From: Ophiobolus disseminans
Lineage: Eukaryota > Ascomycota > Dothideomycetes > Pleosporales > Phaeosphaeriaceae
Assembly: GCA_010093685.1 (NCBI GenBank)
Contig: MU006221.1
Location: 1,271,491 to 1,335,490, forward strand
Reading direction: 5' to 3'
Length of the DNA: 64,000 nucleotides
The notes under the pieces were generated by a model that did no database searches, was not told where the DNA came from, and worked only from the letters and a program-made list of their open reading frames with translations. The translations under genes were made by a program, and so were the position numbers. The first letter of the stretch is position 1; every line of letters starts with the position of its first letter. Positions 12,001 through 23,054 of this stretch are shown piece after piece.

Positions 12001-12477
12001 GCGATGCTCTCTCAGGAGACCCTCGAAGCTGAAGAAAAGCGCCGTCGTGACAGCGAAAGCAGCGTTCTCAGCAGCGAAACCGTCACACCCGAGCCAAGCG
12101 TCGCCGGCATGAGCTCTTCGCCAAATTTAAAAGGCGACGATGAACTCGACGCCGACATCGCAGAAGCGATACGTCTTTCTCTCAACGACAGCCCCGGCAT
12201 GTACGAGCCCAGCTCGACGCCTCCGTCGGCCTTCGACATTCCTATCAAGTACGCAAAGGGCAAGAAGACGTCTTCACCGCGTGCCAAGGACAGTCCGTCG
12301 AGGAAGGGCAAGGCTACTGCTGGCGTGAGCAACGAAAAAGGGTTGTCAGATTTGGAATTCGCGATGCAACTGAGCCTTGCAGAAGAGGCGAGTCGCAGGG
12401 AGACTGAGGCTGGGGACGATGAGTTCCCGCCGCTGAGCCCAGTCGCAGGTGCAAAGGGGAAGGGGAGATTGCTTTGA
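9015..12477 (+). CDS. UFO1: Ufo1-like F-box / WD40 / triple-UIM protein
   Basis: Two exons, 9015-9417 and 9470-12477, give about 1136 aa. The 52-nt intron (GTGAGT..CAG) falls inside the F-box and restores LPNEVMIHAIAHLSP. Domains in order: a disordered N-terminus; an F-box (about 133-175) that would bind Skp1; WD40-type blades such as TGIVLVWDVRA (about 770) and DGIVQAWDP (about 820); and three ubiquitin-interacting motifs: EEEALAYAAMLSQE (about 971), DADIAEAIRLSL (about 1027) and DLEFAMQLSLAEE (about 1094), each with the A-x-x-x-S core. Yeast Ufo1, an SCF adaptor acting with Ddi1 and the proteasome, has this same F-box/WD40/UIM order. Length is greater than the yeast protein because of disordered insertions. 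Orthology is inferred from architecture. Confidence 0.8.
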
Positions 12478-13260
12478 TCATTTGAACGAGGACTTGCGCA
12501 CTTTTGATTCTTGGTGGACATGTTTAATAATTTTTCTTTTCTTTTCTCAGCGGTAGCAACTTTATTTGACTTACTTTGGAGACGAGGTGTATTGCATCAC
12601 TTTGATCTTCCCTTGTTCACAAGGGTCTGAGATCGGTGCTTCGGTTGCTCGGGTTATTACGCTTTGTTCCAACATTTTTTGGCTACTTCAATTCATTTGC
12701 TTCAATTCTTAGCGCACGAAATGCTTTGCAAATGCATACTTTTTATCTTGAAATGCAGTGTTCCTGCCACATCCTCTAGCATCCGTCTTCGTCGATAAAC
12801 TTTTAAGCAAGCGAATTGGCTCGCTTGGGCATATTTAATCCGACAATGGACAGCTTTGCTTCAGCATCACAACACGCAGAAGGAGATTGGGTATCTACGT
12901 CCCGTCCAGCTTTCACCTGTCGAGGTGGAACATATGTAATTGCAGCCTACCACAATTACGCAGAGTACTACGGCAATATACCACGTTAGGCAGTTCAAGT
13001 TGGAAGTGTGGTGAGCTGTGGTGTGCTTCCTAGTAGATTAATGGGGTTGGTGGTATCATCTGTGCTGGTAGTGTGTGAAACAGAATTCCTTCCTCCTGTT
13101 ACTGCATGTTGTGGAGGGCAATGCGATAAGACTTTCAGTTTGGTGTGAGACATGCTGCGCTCGTGCTCTTGTAGAGAAAGGCATGTTGATCTAGCTATGA
13201 TTTGAACGCCACTGATGCCCAATGCAATATTACATGTATATCCGTTTGTACAATCGTTCT
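12478..13260. other. Convergent 3-prime intergenic region
   Basis: This lies between the ends of the F-box gene and the leftward uS12m gene. It is AT- and T-rich just after 12520 (runs such as TTTAATAATTTTTCTTTT), as expected of 3-prime UTRs. No gene was seen. Confidence 0.5.
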
Positions 13261-13901
13261 TTATGCGGCCGTCTTGGGCTTCTTCGTGCCGTATTTCGAC
13301 CGCGATGTGATGCGATTACCCACACCGCCCTGCACCTTTGTTAGCAAGCGCTTCATCCTAGGAATATGCAAACCGTACCAAATCCAATGCACCTCTTACT
13401 AAATGGTATTTCACACCCGGACAATCCTGTGCTCGTCCTCCCCGTACCATCACGACGGAATGTTGCTGCACATTATGCCCTGTAACTCACATCAGCCTTT
13501 CTCCAAATTATCCCTCAGAACCAGTGTCATGTCATACCTTCTCCCGGAATATACGCCGTAATAACTTTCCCCGTACTCAAGCGCACCCTCGCAATTTTCC
13601 TCTCGCCGGAATTCGGTTTCTTGGGCTTCGTCGTGCCGACTTTCAGACACACGCCCTTGAGCTCCGGGCGGTTCTTAAGCTGTGGCGAGCGCAGTTTTCG
13701 CGCGCTTTGCGAACCGCGGCCCTGGCGTAGGACTTGGATTAGTGTGCATTTGTTCGCTCGCGAGGCGGGTGGTGCGCGGTGTGGAAGCGCATGCTGGAAG
13801 GCGGGGAGGGCGAGTGGGGAGGGCGCGGGGCGCAGGCGTGTGAAGGGCTGCACGGAGAGGATGGAGGGCCGTAGGAGGCGTCGGAGGAATGTGACGGGCA
13901 T
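13261..13901 (-). CDS. MRPS12: Mitochondrial small-subunit ribosomal protein uS12m (S12)
   Basis: Three exons (13901-13538, 13479-13379, 13329-13261) with consistent phases give 177 aa. The N-terminal 45 or so residues are basic, Pro/Ala-rich and lack acidic residues, fitting a mitochondrial presequence. The mature part has the S12 signatures: KCTLIQVLRQG, KKPNSGERKIARVRLS, the loop HSVVMVRGGRAQDCPGV and KYHLVRGALDLGGVGNR, ending RSKYGTKKPK. S12 sits at the decoding centre of the mitoribosome. Exon 3 is only 69 bp. The family assignment is very secure; yeast has this protein under the name Mrps12/uS12m. Confidence 0.95.
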
Positions 13902-15293
13902 GGTTGGGGTTTTGGTGGTAGTCTTGGTGGTGGAGCGATGGACGATCGAGGTTGACGATTGATGGTGACTAAGCGCCTTGTCGATAGTGATATACCCCGT
14001 TGCTTCGCAACTTCCCTCACTCTTCTGCCATGTTTCATCACATATGAATTTCTTTATCCATCACTCTATACTTGTGTTGGCCATGTCTAGTAGTTCAACA
14101 ACAAGTTTGTGATATTCGCTAAATATTCGACTGCCGAGTGCGCCGCATTGGCTCAAGAATACGGCATTGGCTCGACGTTCTCCATTCGAAGAACATCAGC
14201 TCTCAGACCTCCCAAAATCAGACGTGGCAGACGCAGTATACATAGCTTTCGCGATTGTCGTCCATCTAGGTCCTTCGACGCCAGATCAGCGTAAAGATGT
14301 CGACAGAGCAAAAGGTTCGCCCACCAAACAACAAATTATATGACAGGCGAAAAGGATTCGATGTAGGCACGTGTCTAAGTAGCCAACTACTGGACGTGAG
14401 ACCTCCTTGCGTGTCGCATCTACGTCTCTTGGTACAGGAATGCCATTCCGAAGCAACACAAAGATCTCATCCCTAGCACCCTTTTTCTCTCGTCCCCGAC
14501 CTTTTTTGCTTTTCCCAGCTAACACCTGTTATCTTTGAGGATCAAGAGAGATGCTCCATGTATGGTAGAGAAAGAGATGGCAGGATGACCAGATACTGGG
14601 TATGGTAGCGCAGTCACTTACTCAAGTACTTGCGAGCTTTTGCCATTGTAATTGTTAAGGTTTGAAAATTTGCTACTCTAGTCGAAACGTGGCTGCTCAC
14701 TACTCGCTGGAGTGATCAATTCCAGGAGCTCAAAAACAATAAACAATGCCCTTCTTCCCAATCCTGGCCCCTCCCAACGAAAACCAGCACAGCCGGTGCA
14801 AAATAGTGAACGACTTTTGGCATGCCACATGCGGGACGAGAAAGCAAAGATCATCAGATTGTGAAATATCCTGACTCCGTGGGACGGTGCATGAAACAAT
14901 GTCATGGAAAGCGAAGACTGTGTGTGGCGACCGACACCACCAAGCCTCTCAGGAAGGCCTTTTGAGTATTGAATGCAGAAATGCCGCGTGAACTACAAGA
15001 CCCATCTCACAGTTTAAGTTGAGATGATGGATGCAGGAGCTGGTCGAGTATGCAAGGTGTCAGGCCGCGGCTGAGAAGTTTCGTGATGACGATCAGCTCG
15101 CACTGAGCCGAATAGTAACAAGGCCGTGTCTTCAGCCGTGCGGCTCACGAGGTCCAAATTCATGCACCGCCTCTTATTCAATCGCCAGCTACCTGCCAAC
15201 TCAGACTGGATCCATTGATGAGGGTCCCGCCCTTCTTGTCAACCCATTCCTTAATGCCGTTGTCCAGCTGATCAACTTTCCATCGCACCGAGT
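13902..15293. other. 1.4 kb stretch without a recognised gene
   Basis: This holds the uS12m promoter on its left side and the 3-prime flank of the zinc-finger gene on its right. A pyrimidine-rich tract lies near 14468-14518, but no plausible coding exon follows it. Short open frames here show no domain or codon pattern I trust. Confidence 0.5.
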
Positions 15294-15902
15294 TCATCTT
15301 CCATGCTTCATCGTTTTGTGTCTTGCTAAGTTTCTCTTCTGGGCAATGGATTCCGTACAACCTGCAACATCGCAATAATATCGTAGCCGCAAGTGTCGGG
15401 CCTGCTTGTGCTCGCGGAGGTTCTTTGCGTGAGAATAGGCTTTACCACATGTATCGCAAATATACCGCTTGGGATGCATCGAGGATTGCTCGATGCGAGC
15501 TGGTTGGACGGTATGCGTTGAGGTGCTGGAACCCGAGTGCGCATAGCTCGGCGTGAGATGCGACGACATTTGATAGGTAGACCGAGGCGTCATGTCCAGA
15601 GCACTGCTTGTCGGAGGAGTTACAATAGTGCTCCCGGTCAGTTTTTCTGCAAGCGGCGAGGCTGCGGTCGGAGTTTTGCCAGGTCCATAGTCCGTATCCG
15701 ACATCTTGATGGGGAGGGTAGTACTTGGCTGAGAAGAACGCGAAGGATGTGAGAAATAAGGCTCAGCGACGATAGTGTCGATCATGAACGGCATAGAATC
15801 AGATAGAGTTGAGAAGTCAACAGCGTCCAGACCGATGTTGCTGGATTCCAACTCCTGCTCAGAGAACCAGTCGTCTGGCAGGGGAAGGGAATTCCATAGC
15901 AC
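15294..15902 (-). CDS. C2H2 zinc-finger protein (5-prime end unresolved)
   Basis: The frame encodes about 200 aa ending with two C2H2 fingers. Finger 1 is YICDTCGKAYSHAKNLREHK with H-x4-H; finger 2 has a C-x4-C pair (CDVAGC) and HKTMKH. The rest is Ser/Thr/Pro-rich and disordered with an acidic hydrophobic N-terminus (LPLPDDWFSEQELES), a plausible activation region. It is probably a DNA-binding transcription factor. The start is uncertain. The frame begins at a non-ATG codon and stays open upstream to about 15990 without an ATG, and a TTCTAG acceptor-like site sits near 15925, so a short first exon may be missing. The first in-frame ATG is at 15794. Confidence 0.75.
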   Translation of the reverse strand: MLWNSLPLPDDWFSEQELESSNIGLDAVDFSTLSDSMPFMIDTIVAEPYFSHPSRSSQPSTTLPIKMSDTDYGPGKTPTAASPLAEKLTGSTIVTPPTSSALDMTPRSTYQMSSHLTPSYAHSGSSTSTHTVQPARIEQSSMHPKRYICDTCGKAYSHAKNLREHKQARHLRLRYYCDVAGCTESIAQKRNLARHKTMKHGR

Positions 15903-17475
15903 ATGCGATTGGTGGAGCCTAGAATAATAATCTAGATGATCATTATGGTCGTTCGAGATCGGAGCAGCGCGAGACCGTAGCCTCGCGCTACGTCAATAAA
16001 GGTCGTCGGCTACGTCAATCAATTCTCTGATCGGTAGTTGAAGGAGATGTTGCTTACTAGCTCACAAGGAATATAGTGGGTATACCCACAGAAGGGTGGG
16101 GTGAACGAAGTTCCGAGAAGGGGATGTGCGCCAGGGATTGTGGACCAATGTTCGGGGATGCTACATCTGATATACACTTGAGCTAATGGGAGCGTGTTTC
16201 TGTCGGTAGTGATGGGGTCTCAATGCCAAGTGTACAGCCGGGCGCGTCCTTCAGCCTTCCGAAACGCAAAATGGATGCCGTACAGCCAATGGACTCTGTG
16301 GCCTTTTTGTAGCCGCCGAGGGTGCCATTTTGCCTACGGCATTTACCGGGGTCTGGTACCGGACTGAGCGATGACACCCTCTAATGCGCACAACGATTAG
16401 GTGGCATACTATGTCGACATGAATATGTCTCGTGACTCGGTGCTTGTCGTGGACTTGTGTAAAGTCAAAAGACCAATGAAACGCGTTTCGAATGTCGTCG
16501 GCGATGAGACCCTACATCTCTTTCTTGTGAGAAAGATCTGGACGTTGTGAAGCCTACTCTTAAGAGGTTCCAATTGGTTGCGACTTGCAGTCGTCAGACG
16601 ACATTCGGAGAAAGCGACGATGTCGCTACCTAGGCAGCTCGCCATTCGCGAATCATATGGAGTGATAAGGAGACGTATTGAGACCCTCGAATCGTCATTG
16701 GTAGACCATTGAGACCCTTTTCGCATGCGCCATGGGTACTGCAGTCTCCAAATGGAATGAGTACAGGTTGCCTCGTCTGTTGTTTTGGGTATAAGATGGA
16801 CACTCGGCTGAGGATCGTGCAAACATTCGAGCAGAGATTCAAAGCTTGCTGCACTACTCAGAACTGTATCCTTCTTCACTCAAAAAACCACAAGTGAGAA
16901 CGTGCCTTATGTCGGGAAGTGGTAAAACGTGTCGTTCGAAGCCTGGTCCGACGGCAATTGGTCGGAGCTCAGATGTGTATACGACTGCGAATATCCGGGA
17001 CTTCCTAGCTACGTCACGACGCTGTGAGTAAACGTGTCTTGGGTTAGCCCGAGCGGACCAAGCTTAACGAGATACCAGGCGAAGCTTCCTTCATGCCGCA
17101 GAACCCGTGGGCCATAGATGCCGGCTATTACATTCGATCTGACGCGTCCGTTTCGTATATCCAGGGCCCAGACCAATTCACGAAGTCGACCACCAAAGCT
17201 GCTACCAACCTAAGCACCGAATGTTTAATGGAGGATAAGGCAGAGTGAGAGCTTGGTGCTGCCAGATAGTGTGAGAGGGGATATGACTAAAACCGGTACT
17301 AGTCGGGCCTAACCCTGCTAGCCCTAGTCTTCCACTCCACCTCCACACCTCTTCATCCCGAACCACAACTCACGTGCTCTCCCGATGTGAAAATTCGGAC
17401 TGGAGTGACCTGCTCGTTACTCATCTTGTCAAAGTCTTGTTATAGGACCTCGCAAACCCAATTTCATCGACGACC
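15903..17475. other. 1.6 kb stretch without a recognised gene
   Basis: This is the shared upstream region of the leftward zinc-finger gene and the rightward GH2 gene. Open frames up to 156 codons (16409-16879) show no domain and no codon bias like that of the neighbours. A pair of TGACGTA-type sites lies at its left edge. Confidence 0.5.
15987..16019. promoter_or_regulatory. Paired TGACGTA-type (bZIP/CRE-like) sites
   Basis: The 11-mer GCTACGTCAAT occurs twice, at 15987-15997 and 16009-16019, 22 bp apart (about two helical turns). Read on the minus strand it is ATTGACGTAGC, containing the TGACGT core used by bZIP factors. The pair sits just upstream of the zinc-finger coding frame. A small inverted repeat (CGTAGC/GCTACG) overlaps the first copy. 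Confidence 0.4.
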
Positions 17476-19518
17476 ATGGACGACTACCCACGGCCTGACT
17501 TCGTCCGCGACCATCTCGTATGGCAGTCTCTCAACGGCCCTTGGGGCTTTCTCTTCGACGATAATGACCTTGGTGTTTCAAATACTTGGTACGTCCGAGG
17601 TCTCCCAAACGAAGTCGAACTCAGGCCCACCAACACGAATCGCGCCGGAATTGGAGGCGAAGACATAGTCGCGAAGATAGCATCTGGAACTCAAAAGCTG
17701 TTAGAAGGCAACTCTTTCAGGAGAGGCGAAATGCTGATGAACAAGAAACAAGTGATTCGAGTTCCTTATGTGTTTCAATGTCCCGCATCTGGCATCAATG
17801 ACAAAGGCGTTCACGAAGTGCTCTGGTATGAGAGGGTCATTCAGGACCCACGTAACGCAGAATTAAAGTCAACTAGCAACCGCGTACTACTTCGTTTCGG
17901 CGCGGTGGACTACGAAGCAAAAGTATGGGTCGGCGGGCATTTCTTTGGTGGCCATCGTGGCGGCCATGTGCCTTTCGAAGTCGATATCACCGATGCTTTC
18001 CTGTCGGGCAAGATTCAGAGGCTTACTATGAGGGTGTTTGACTCGTCACACGACTTGACTCAACCGAGAGGGAAGCAATACTGGAAGGCAGTGCCCGAGA
18101 GCATATTTTACACACCCAGTGGAGGCATCTGGCAGGACGCTTGGCTGGAGAGCGTACCAGAGAAGCGGATCGGCGATGGGAGTGCAGGAACGGTATTGAG
18201 AAGTAACGATATTGAGAATGGGAAGCTACATGCAAGCATCAAGATCTTGGGACGACCAGCTGGCCGCATGCTCAGCATTGAACTTGAAGTCAGCCTCGCA
18301 GGCGTTGCAGTCGGCAAAACCGACAAGATCGAACTCCCACACGACTCCAATACAGTCGATTTTGACGTAAGTATGCGCCTCTCCGAGTCACAGCAAGACG
18401 CTGTCAAGAGCTCAAACTCCGACCTAGCTGGCTCAGACTGTTGGCACAAGGGCACAGCTCTGTGGTCCCCAGAACACCCCATACTCTACGACCTAATAAT
18501 CCACCTCTACGCCCCTGAACACCCCAACCCCCTCGACACGGTCCGCACCACAACCGGCATGCGCTCCCTCACCTGGACCTCCACCCACTCCACCTTCCTC
18601 CTCAACAACCGCCCCTACTTCCAAGCCCTCTTCCTCGACCAAGGCTACTGGCCCAGCACCTTCCTCACACCCCCGTCCTCGACGGCCCTCAAAACCGACA
18701 TCGAACTCAGCAAGCGCATGGGCTTCAACGGGTGCCGCAAGCACCAAAAAGTCGAAGACCCGCGCTTCCTCTACTGGGCCGATCGTCTTGGCTTCCTCGT
18801 GTGGGGCGAGATGGCAAACGCATACGCCTTCAGTGCAGAGTATGTATCGCGCTTTGATCAAGAGTGGCGCGAGGCCGTGATGCGCGATATCAACCATCCG
18901 TGCGTGGTTGCGTGGACGCCTGTGAATGAGAGCTGGGCGTATACGGATTTACAAGGCGATGTGAGGCAGCGCAACCATATCAGAAGCTTGTATCATGCGA
19001 CTAAGACGCTGGATCCGACGAGGCCTGTCAACGATAATTGTGGCTGGGAACATGTGCAGACGGATTTGTCGACGTTTCATGATTATGCGGATGGGGAGGC
19101 TTTGACGCAGACGTGTAAGAGTCTGGACGGCATATTGGGGGAGCATGGTGGGCGGCCACTGTTTTTGAAAGCTGTGGGTGAGGATCCGGGGTCGCGGCAT
19201 AGGGATGGTGCGCCGGTTATTTGCACGGAGTTTGGAGGGGTGAATATTGCGCGGAACACGGGTGGGAAGGAGGGAGAACGAGACTGGGGGTATACGACTG
19301 CTACGGATTCGAAAGATCTGTTGAAGAGGATTGAGAAGATGATGACGGGCATTGTTGACGGTGGTCATATCTGTGGGTTTGTGTATACGCAGTTGACTGA
19401 TATCGAGCAGGAGGTTAATGGGCTGTATACGCCGGATAGAAAAGAGAAGCTGGATGCAGCGGAAGTCAAGAGGATTGTCGAAGGCGTGAAGGAGAAGTAC
19501 GCGGCGATGCATAAGTGA
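17476..19518 (+). CDS. Glycoside hydrolase family 2 enzyme (beta-galactosidase/glucuronidase-like)
   Basis: A single-exon gene for 680 aa. Order: an N-terminal sugar-binding jelly roll with SLNGPWGFLFDDND, a YERVI strand, VLLRFGAVDYEAKVWVGG and GHVPFEVDIT; then the Ig-like domain; then a TIM barrel. The catalytic acid/base is Glu485 in VVAWTPVNESW, and the nucleophile is Glu585 in VICTEFGGVN. No signal peptide is visible, so it is probably cytosolic, as in fungal GH2 proteins related to beta-glucuronidase or beta-mannosidase. The substrate cannot be decided from sequence. Codon usage shifts sharply from C-ending to G/T-ending codons near 18800. The first ATG starts the conserved domain directly. 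Confidence 0.9.
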   Translation: MDDYPRPDFVRDHLVWQSLNGPWGFLFDDNDLGVSNTWYVRGLPNEVELRPTNTNRAGIGGEDIVAKIASGTQKLLEGNSFRRGEMLMNKKQVIRVPYVFQCPASGINDKGVHEVLWYERVIQDPRNAELKSTSNRVLLRFGAVDYEAKVWVGGHFFGGHRGGHVPFEVDITDAFLSGKIQRLTMRVFDSSHDLTQPRGKQYWKAVPESIFYTPSGGIWQDAWLESVPEKRIGDGSAGTVLRSNDIENGKLHASIKILGRPAGRMLSIELEVSLAGVAVGKTDKIELPHDSNTVDFDVSMRLSESQQDAVKSSNSDLAGSDCWHKGTALWSPEHPILYDLIIHLYAPEHPNPLDTVRTTTGMRSLTWTSTHSTFLLNNRPYFQALFLDQGYWPSTFLTPPSSTALKTDIELSKRMGFNGCRKHQKVEDPRFLYWADRLGFLVWGEMANAYAFSAEYVSRFDQEWREAVMRDINHPCVVAWTPVNESWAYTDLQGDVRQRNHIRSLYHATKTLDPTRPVNDNCGWEHVQTDLSTFHDYADGEALTQTCKSLDGILGEHGGRPLFLKAVGEDPGSRHRDGAPVICTEFGGVNIARNTGGKEGERDWGYTTATDSKDLLKRIEKMMTGIVDGGHICGFVYTQLTDIEQEVNGLYTPDRKEKLDAAEVKRIVEGVKEKYAAMHK

Positions 19519-20396
19519 ACTTGAGGCTACAGACTTTGTAGATCTCAATATAGACCGGAATGTTGCCACCAGCTTCAGCGGGTGTGAAGTGATAGTAGCT
19601 GATGCAGCGAATCACTTCAGACCACACAACCAAGTATTCAACAATCCAAGCAATCTCCACCACAACCCCAAATCCCCATTCCAAAATCCTCCCAACCCAG
19701 GAAACTTCCGCGGATCCGCCCGGCTACACCACCCCTGCCCCACACCATCGCGCAAAGCTTGGAACTCGCACTCCCAAAGAGCGGGGTCCCCTCCAACCCA
19801 CCCCGCCAAGCCCAACACTCCCAACCTTGGAACCCTTCATGCAGCGTTATCAGCAACACGCCTTATCGCGCCATCCCCCAGCAGCATCTCACCACCACTA
19901 GCCCCCATCGCAAGGATGCAGCGACACCAGCCGGCTACACGGGATGAGATGAACCTTTTAATCTACGCGCGTGTTGGGAAGCGGTATTCGGACTTTGCGT
20001 GTGGCACGTCACCAGGTCACCGGGTATATATGTATGAAGCTAGTGAGGACTTGCAATGTGATGAGATGTGATGTGTAGGCCGTTGCCGTATCGTATCTAT
20101 GTTGGTGGAGATAGGAGAAAACTTTGGAAAGCCGTAGCGTAGCGTATCTTAGCTGGTGGAATATTGGGAAACCCATGACGACGACGACAGTGAAATGTAA
20201 GGAGATGTAAACGCTGCATAGTACTAGCGAATGGGGTATCTTTGTAACTGAGAGCAGAACGAAACGAGCGCGTTTGGGGTATCTTCCAAAAGAAATTCGT
20301 TTCTGGGTAATGGGAAACCTGGGATAAACGACGCGAGACCCTTCCTTCGTCTTGTGTAAAGTAAGAATATGAAATGTGGGTATTCGGAAAATCTAT
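19519..20396. other. Convergent intergenic region
   Basis: This lies between the ends of the GH2 gene and the leftward acetyltransferase gene. C-rich stretches near 19650-19920 give open frames with Pro/Thr-rich translations, but none has domain support. No RNA gene was seen. Confidence 0.5.
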
Positions 20397-21670
20397 CTAT
20401 CTGCTGCCCCAGGTGGGGGAGCCTTGGCGCTGGCGGAAGTTCCCCTTCTCATCGGCGACTTTCTTGAGGGATTTCTCGGCGGCGGCTTCTTGCTTGTTGA
20501 TAAAGCTGTTGAAGACTGTGGGGAGGATGCGTTTCGAGTCTGTAAGTGTTGTTAGGTTATGAGAATAGTATGGTGAGGTTGTGTGGCTTACTGGCATGGT
20601 CGGCGTCGAAGATGATGCCGTCTGCGCCCTTCTCGCCGGCGATCTTGACTGCTTCTTCTAGGAGACTCTCGCCGATGCCTTTGTGGCGGTACTTCAGCTT
20701 GACGGTCCACGCACGGATGACGGCTTTGCCTCGTCTTCTCCTGCCGCGCTTCTTGGCTGCATCATTGTCTGCCCAGCCCAGGACTAACGCGCCGATGATG
20801 TCTTCGCCCCACTTCACCACGATAAGTCGGTCGTCGCCGAGCCAGCCCATGTCAATGTCTTCTGCGAGTCCGATGTAACCGCCAGTCATCCACCTAATGA
20901 AGATTAAGAATGACATGGCGATGCCTCCCATAGTTGTGCCAACAACAAGCCAGTCGTTGTAGGCCTTCAGCGTCCATTGGATGGCGATGGCGGACACGAG
21001 AGCGAATGCGGCGAGCGTGATGGGGTGGAAGATCAACATCTTGCTCGACACTTGGCGTTGCTGAGCAACTGAATCGGCGACCAACCGCAGACCTTCGATG
21101 CGGTCATCTTCGGAGTCGGCGGTATACGTGGAGAGCTGGGGGAGGTGTTCGGTTGGGGATTTAGCCGGCGCAGAGGGTTCGGTCGACGACATGATATCGG
21201 TCTCGGCAGGCGATGGGTACGGATTGTGTGGAGCAGGCAACGTCGAGAAAGACAGCGGTGTTGGCGGAAGTGGCTGCAGTGAGTAGCCGTTATGACGGAA
21301 GGAGGTCGGAGTGCCCAATGGAGATGGCAGATCCGGATCGATTCGCAGATTCGCGCTCAGACTCGTGAGGAACGCTACACCAACAATCAGCAAATTATTT
21401 CCCGACAAAATGTCCTTGAAACATTCGTGTTGGTTTGGTAGACGAGATGCCTCAGGCCCACTGCCCAGTCACACGACCACCAACCCAAACAACAAAAGAC
21501 GTACCCGCACTTGTTTTGAAACCCGGCAACGACGGTATCGCAGGGATAGCCTTCTCAAACCCCGAATAGTGATTCACAATAACCGTTGATTCCCCCAGAA
21601 AATGCCGTTGCGGAAAAGCCTGCGGGCCCGGTGGAACAAGCAGTCTGCTCGGAGGAAGTTGTCGACGCAT
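20397..21670 (-). CDS. GNAT-family N-acetyltransferase with two membrane segments
   Basis: Three exons (21670-21505, 21374-20592, 20539-20397) join in consistent phase to give 363 aa. Two hydrophobic helices lie mid-protein: LAAFALVSAIAIQWTLKAY and VVGTTMGGIAMSFLIFI. The GNAT fold follows: beta strands DRLIVVKWGEDIIGALVLGW, the acetyl-CoA loop RHKGIG (Q/RxxGxG/A motif A) and SLLEEAVKIAGEKG, then GADGIIFDADHA. A basic RGRRRRGK segment precedes motif A. The C-terminus is short and polar. The substrate is unknown; the layout suggests an enzyme of an internal membrane with its catalytic face in the cytosol. The frame of exon 2 stays open beyond its acceptor, but the spliced start at 21670 is the first ATG that fits. 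Confidence 0.8.
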
Positions 21671-23054
21671 CGTGACTTCTTATAAAGAACTTCGGAATTA
21701 CATAAAATGGGGATAAAGTAAAATGGGTCGGGTCCAGCCAGCCGGTCAGGAAAGGGAATAGTAGCAAGACGAAGAAAAGCACGGGATTATTAAAGAATAG
21801 TGGGGAAGAGTCTTTGCTGTGTGTGGGAAGCGGTAGAGGCAAAAAAAGGTGCCAGCCAGAGTGGGAAGAAGTGGGAGCAACGTGCGTCTAAGTATTGGCT
21901 CTCAGCCAAGAGGTTGTGAGGGCTGAAGAGGGAAAAATAGCGGCGGGCCCTTTGCTTGCTCCAGCTTGTCGTCAAGGCTTGCCCCGGGGCGATCGTCAAC
22001 AGGCCCTTATCCGCGCCAAACAGCATCTGTGCAGCGAGAACGAATGTCGGGGCGCTTATTGGTTCCGGCTTGTCTTGAGATAAGAGTCTGTGCTGCTGAA
22101 CGAGCAAGCCAGACCGATCCATACAGAAGACGCCGTACTCACGCTGCGCTCTGGATTGGGAGTGCATGCATGTTGGTTTGTTGGTTGGGAATTGCTTGCC
22201 TTTCTTCCAGCTCTGCCGGCTCATCACACCTGCAGCAAACCTTTCGGAGTGTCCACAATTCGATTAACAAACAAATCTGCCTTACGCCGCGGGCAGCGTA
22301 GCCATGCCAAATGTATCCTGATGACACCCGTCAAAGTGGGCTTTTACGGCCCCCCGAAAACGACATCATGAGTGCCCTGCGTCGTCCAGATGCGTCTGGC
22401 GTTAACGCAGGCAAGCGCAAGCGAGCGAGACGAACAAGGCCCTGGAACCAACCCCTCGCTCCCTGCCCATCAATCTCAAACATGCGCTCCCTCGCATCCT
22501 GCACGTGAATTGGCTGCCGACGTGAAACAAACTACTGTACAAGCACCACACGCTGTCCGTCTCACGAACGACTTGACGCCATCCAGCTCCCGGCATTTAC
22601 TTTAAAAGACGCTCATATTCATTTGTTATGTGTGCACAATTGTCGTACGCGGCACAATCGTAGCTTGCAACGGCATCCCAGGGAAAACAGTATCGCGATA
22701 ACGCATGACCAGGGACCAGGCGATCTAGCGATCCTTCCAAGGCGTCATCACAAGCCCTTCGACTGGTGTCTTCAGCGCCTCAGGCCAAACCAAAAAAAAA
22801 TCCTACCCCTCCATGCAAACCTCCCAAGCCCTTTCACCACTCACATGCCCCCTCCAAACATCTTACGTGTGCGCACTCCACCAATGACGCGTCTCTGCAT
22901 AAAACCTCGCACCGCTCCAACCAGTATACAGTCCCGACATATTTGCACCGCTGAATGTGCCGGTTTTTCACGTTATGAACCGTGTCAAGTTCTCCACATT
23001 AACGTGCGCACGTTCACAGCGTGACGCGAAACAAACAACGCGGGAGTCATGTTT

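Noticed and set aside
16409..16879. Minus-strand open frame of 156 codons between the zinc-finger and GH2 genes
   Set aside because: No signal peptide, domain, splice sites or codon pattern like real genes nearby; kept as intergenic.
17306..17330. CCTAACCCTGCTAGCCCTA, resembling telomeric CCCTAA
   Set aside because: Only one imperfect unit pair; not an array.
18949..19569. Minus-strand open frame of 206 codons
   Set aside because: Antisense to the catalytic domain of the GH2 gene; a result of its codon bias.
22780..22960. C-rich tract with TATA-like CATAAAA, resembling a fungal promoter and leader
   Set aside because: No coding exon of any length follows it on the plus strand.
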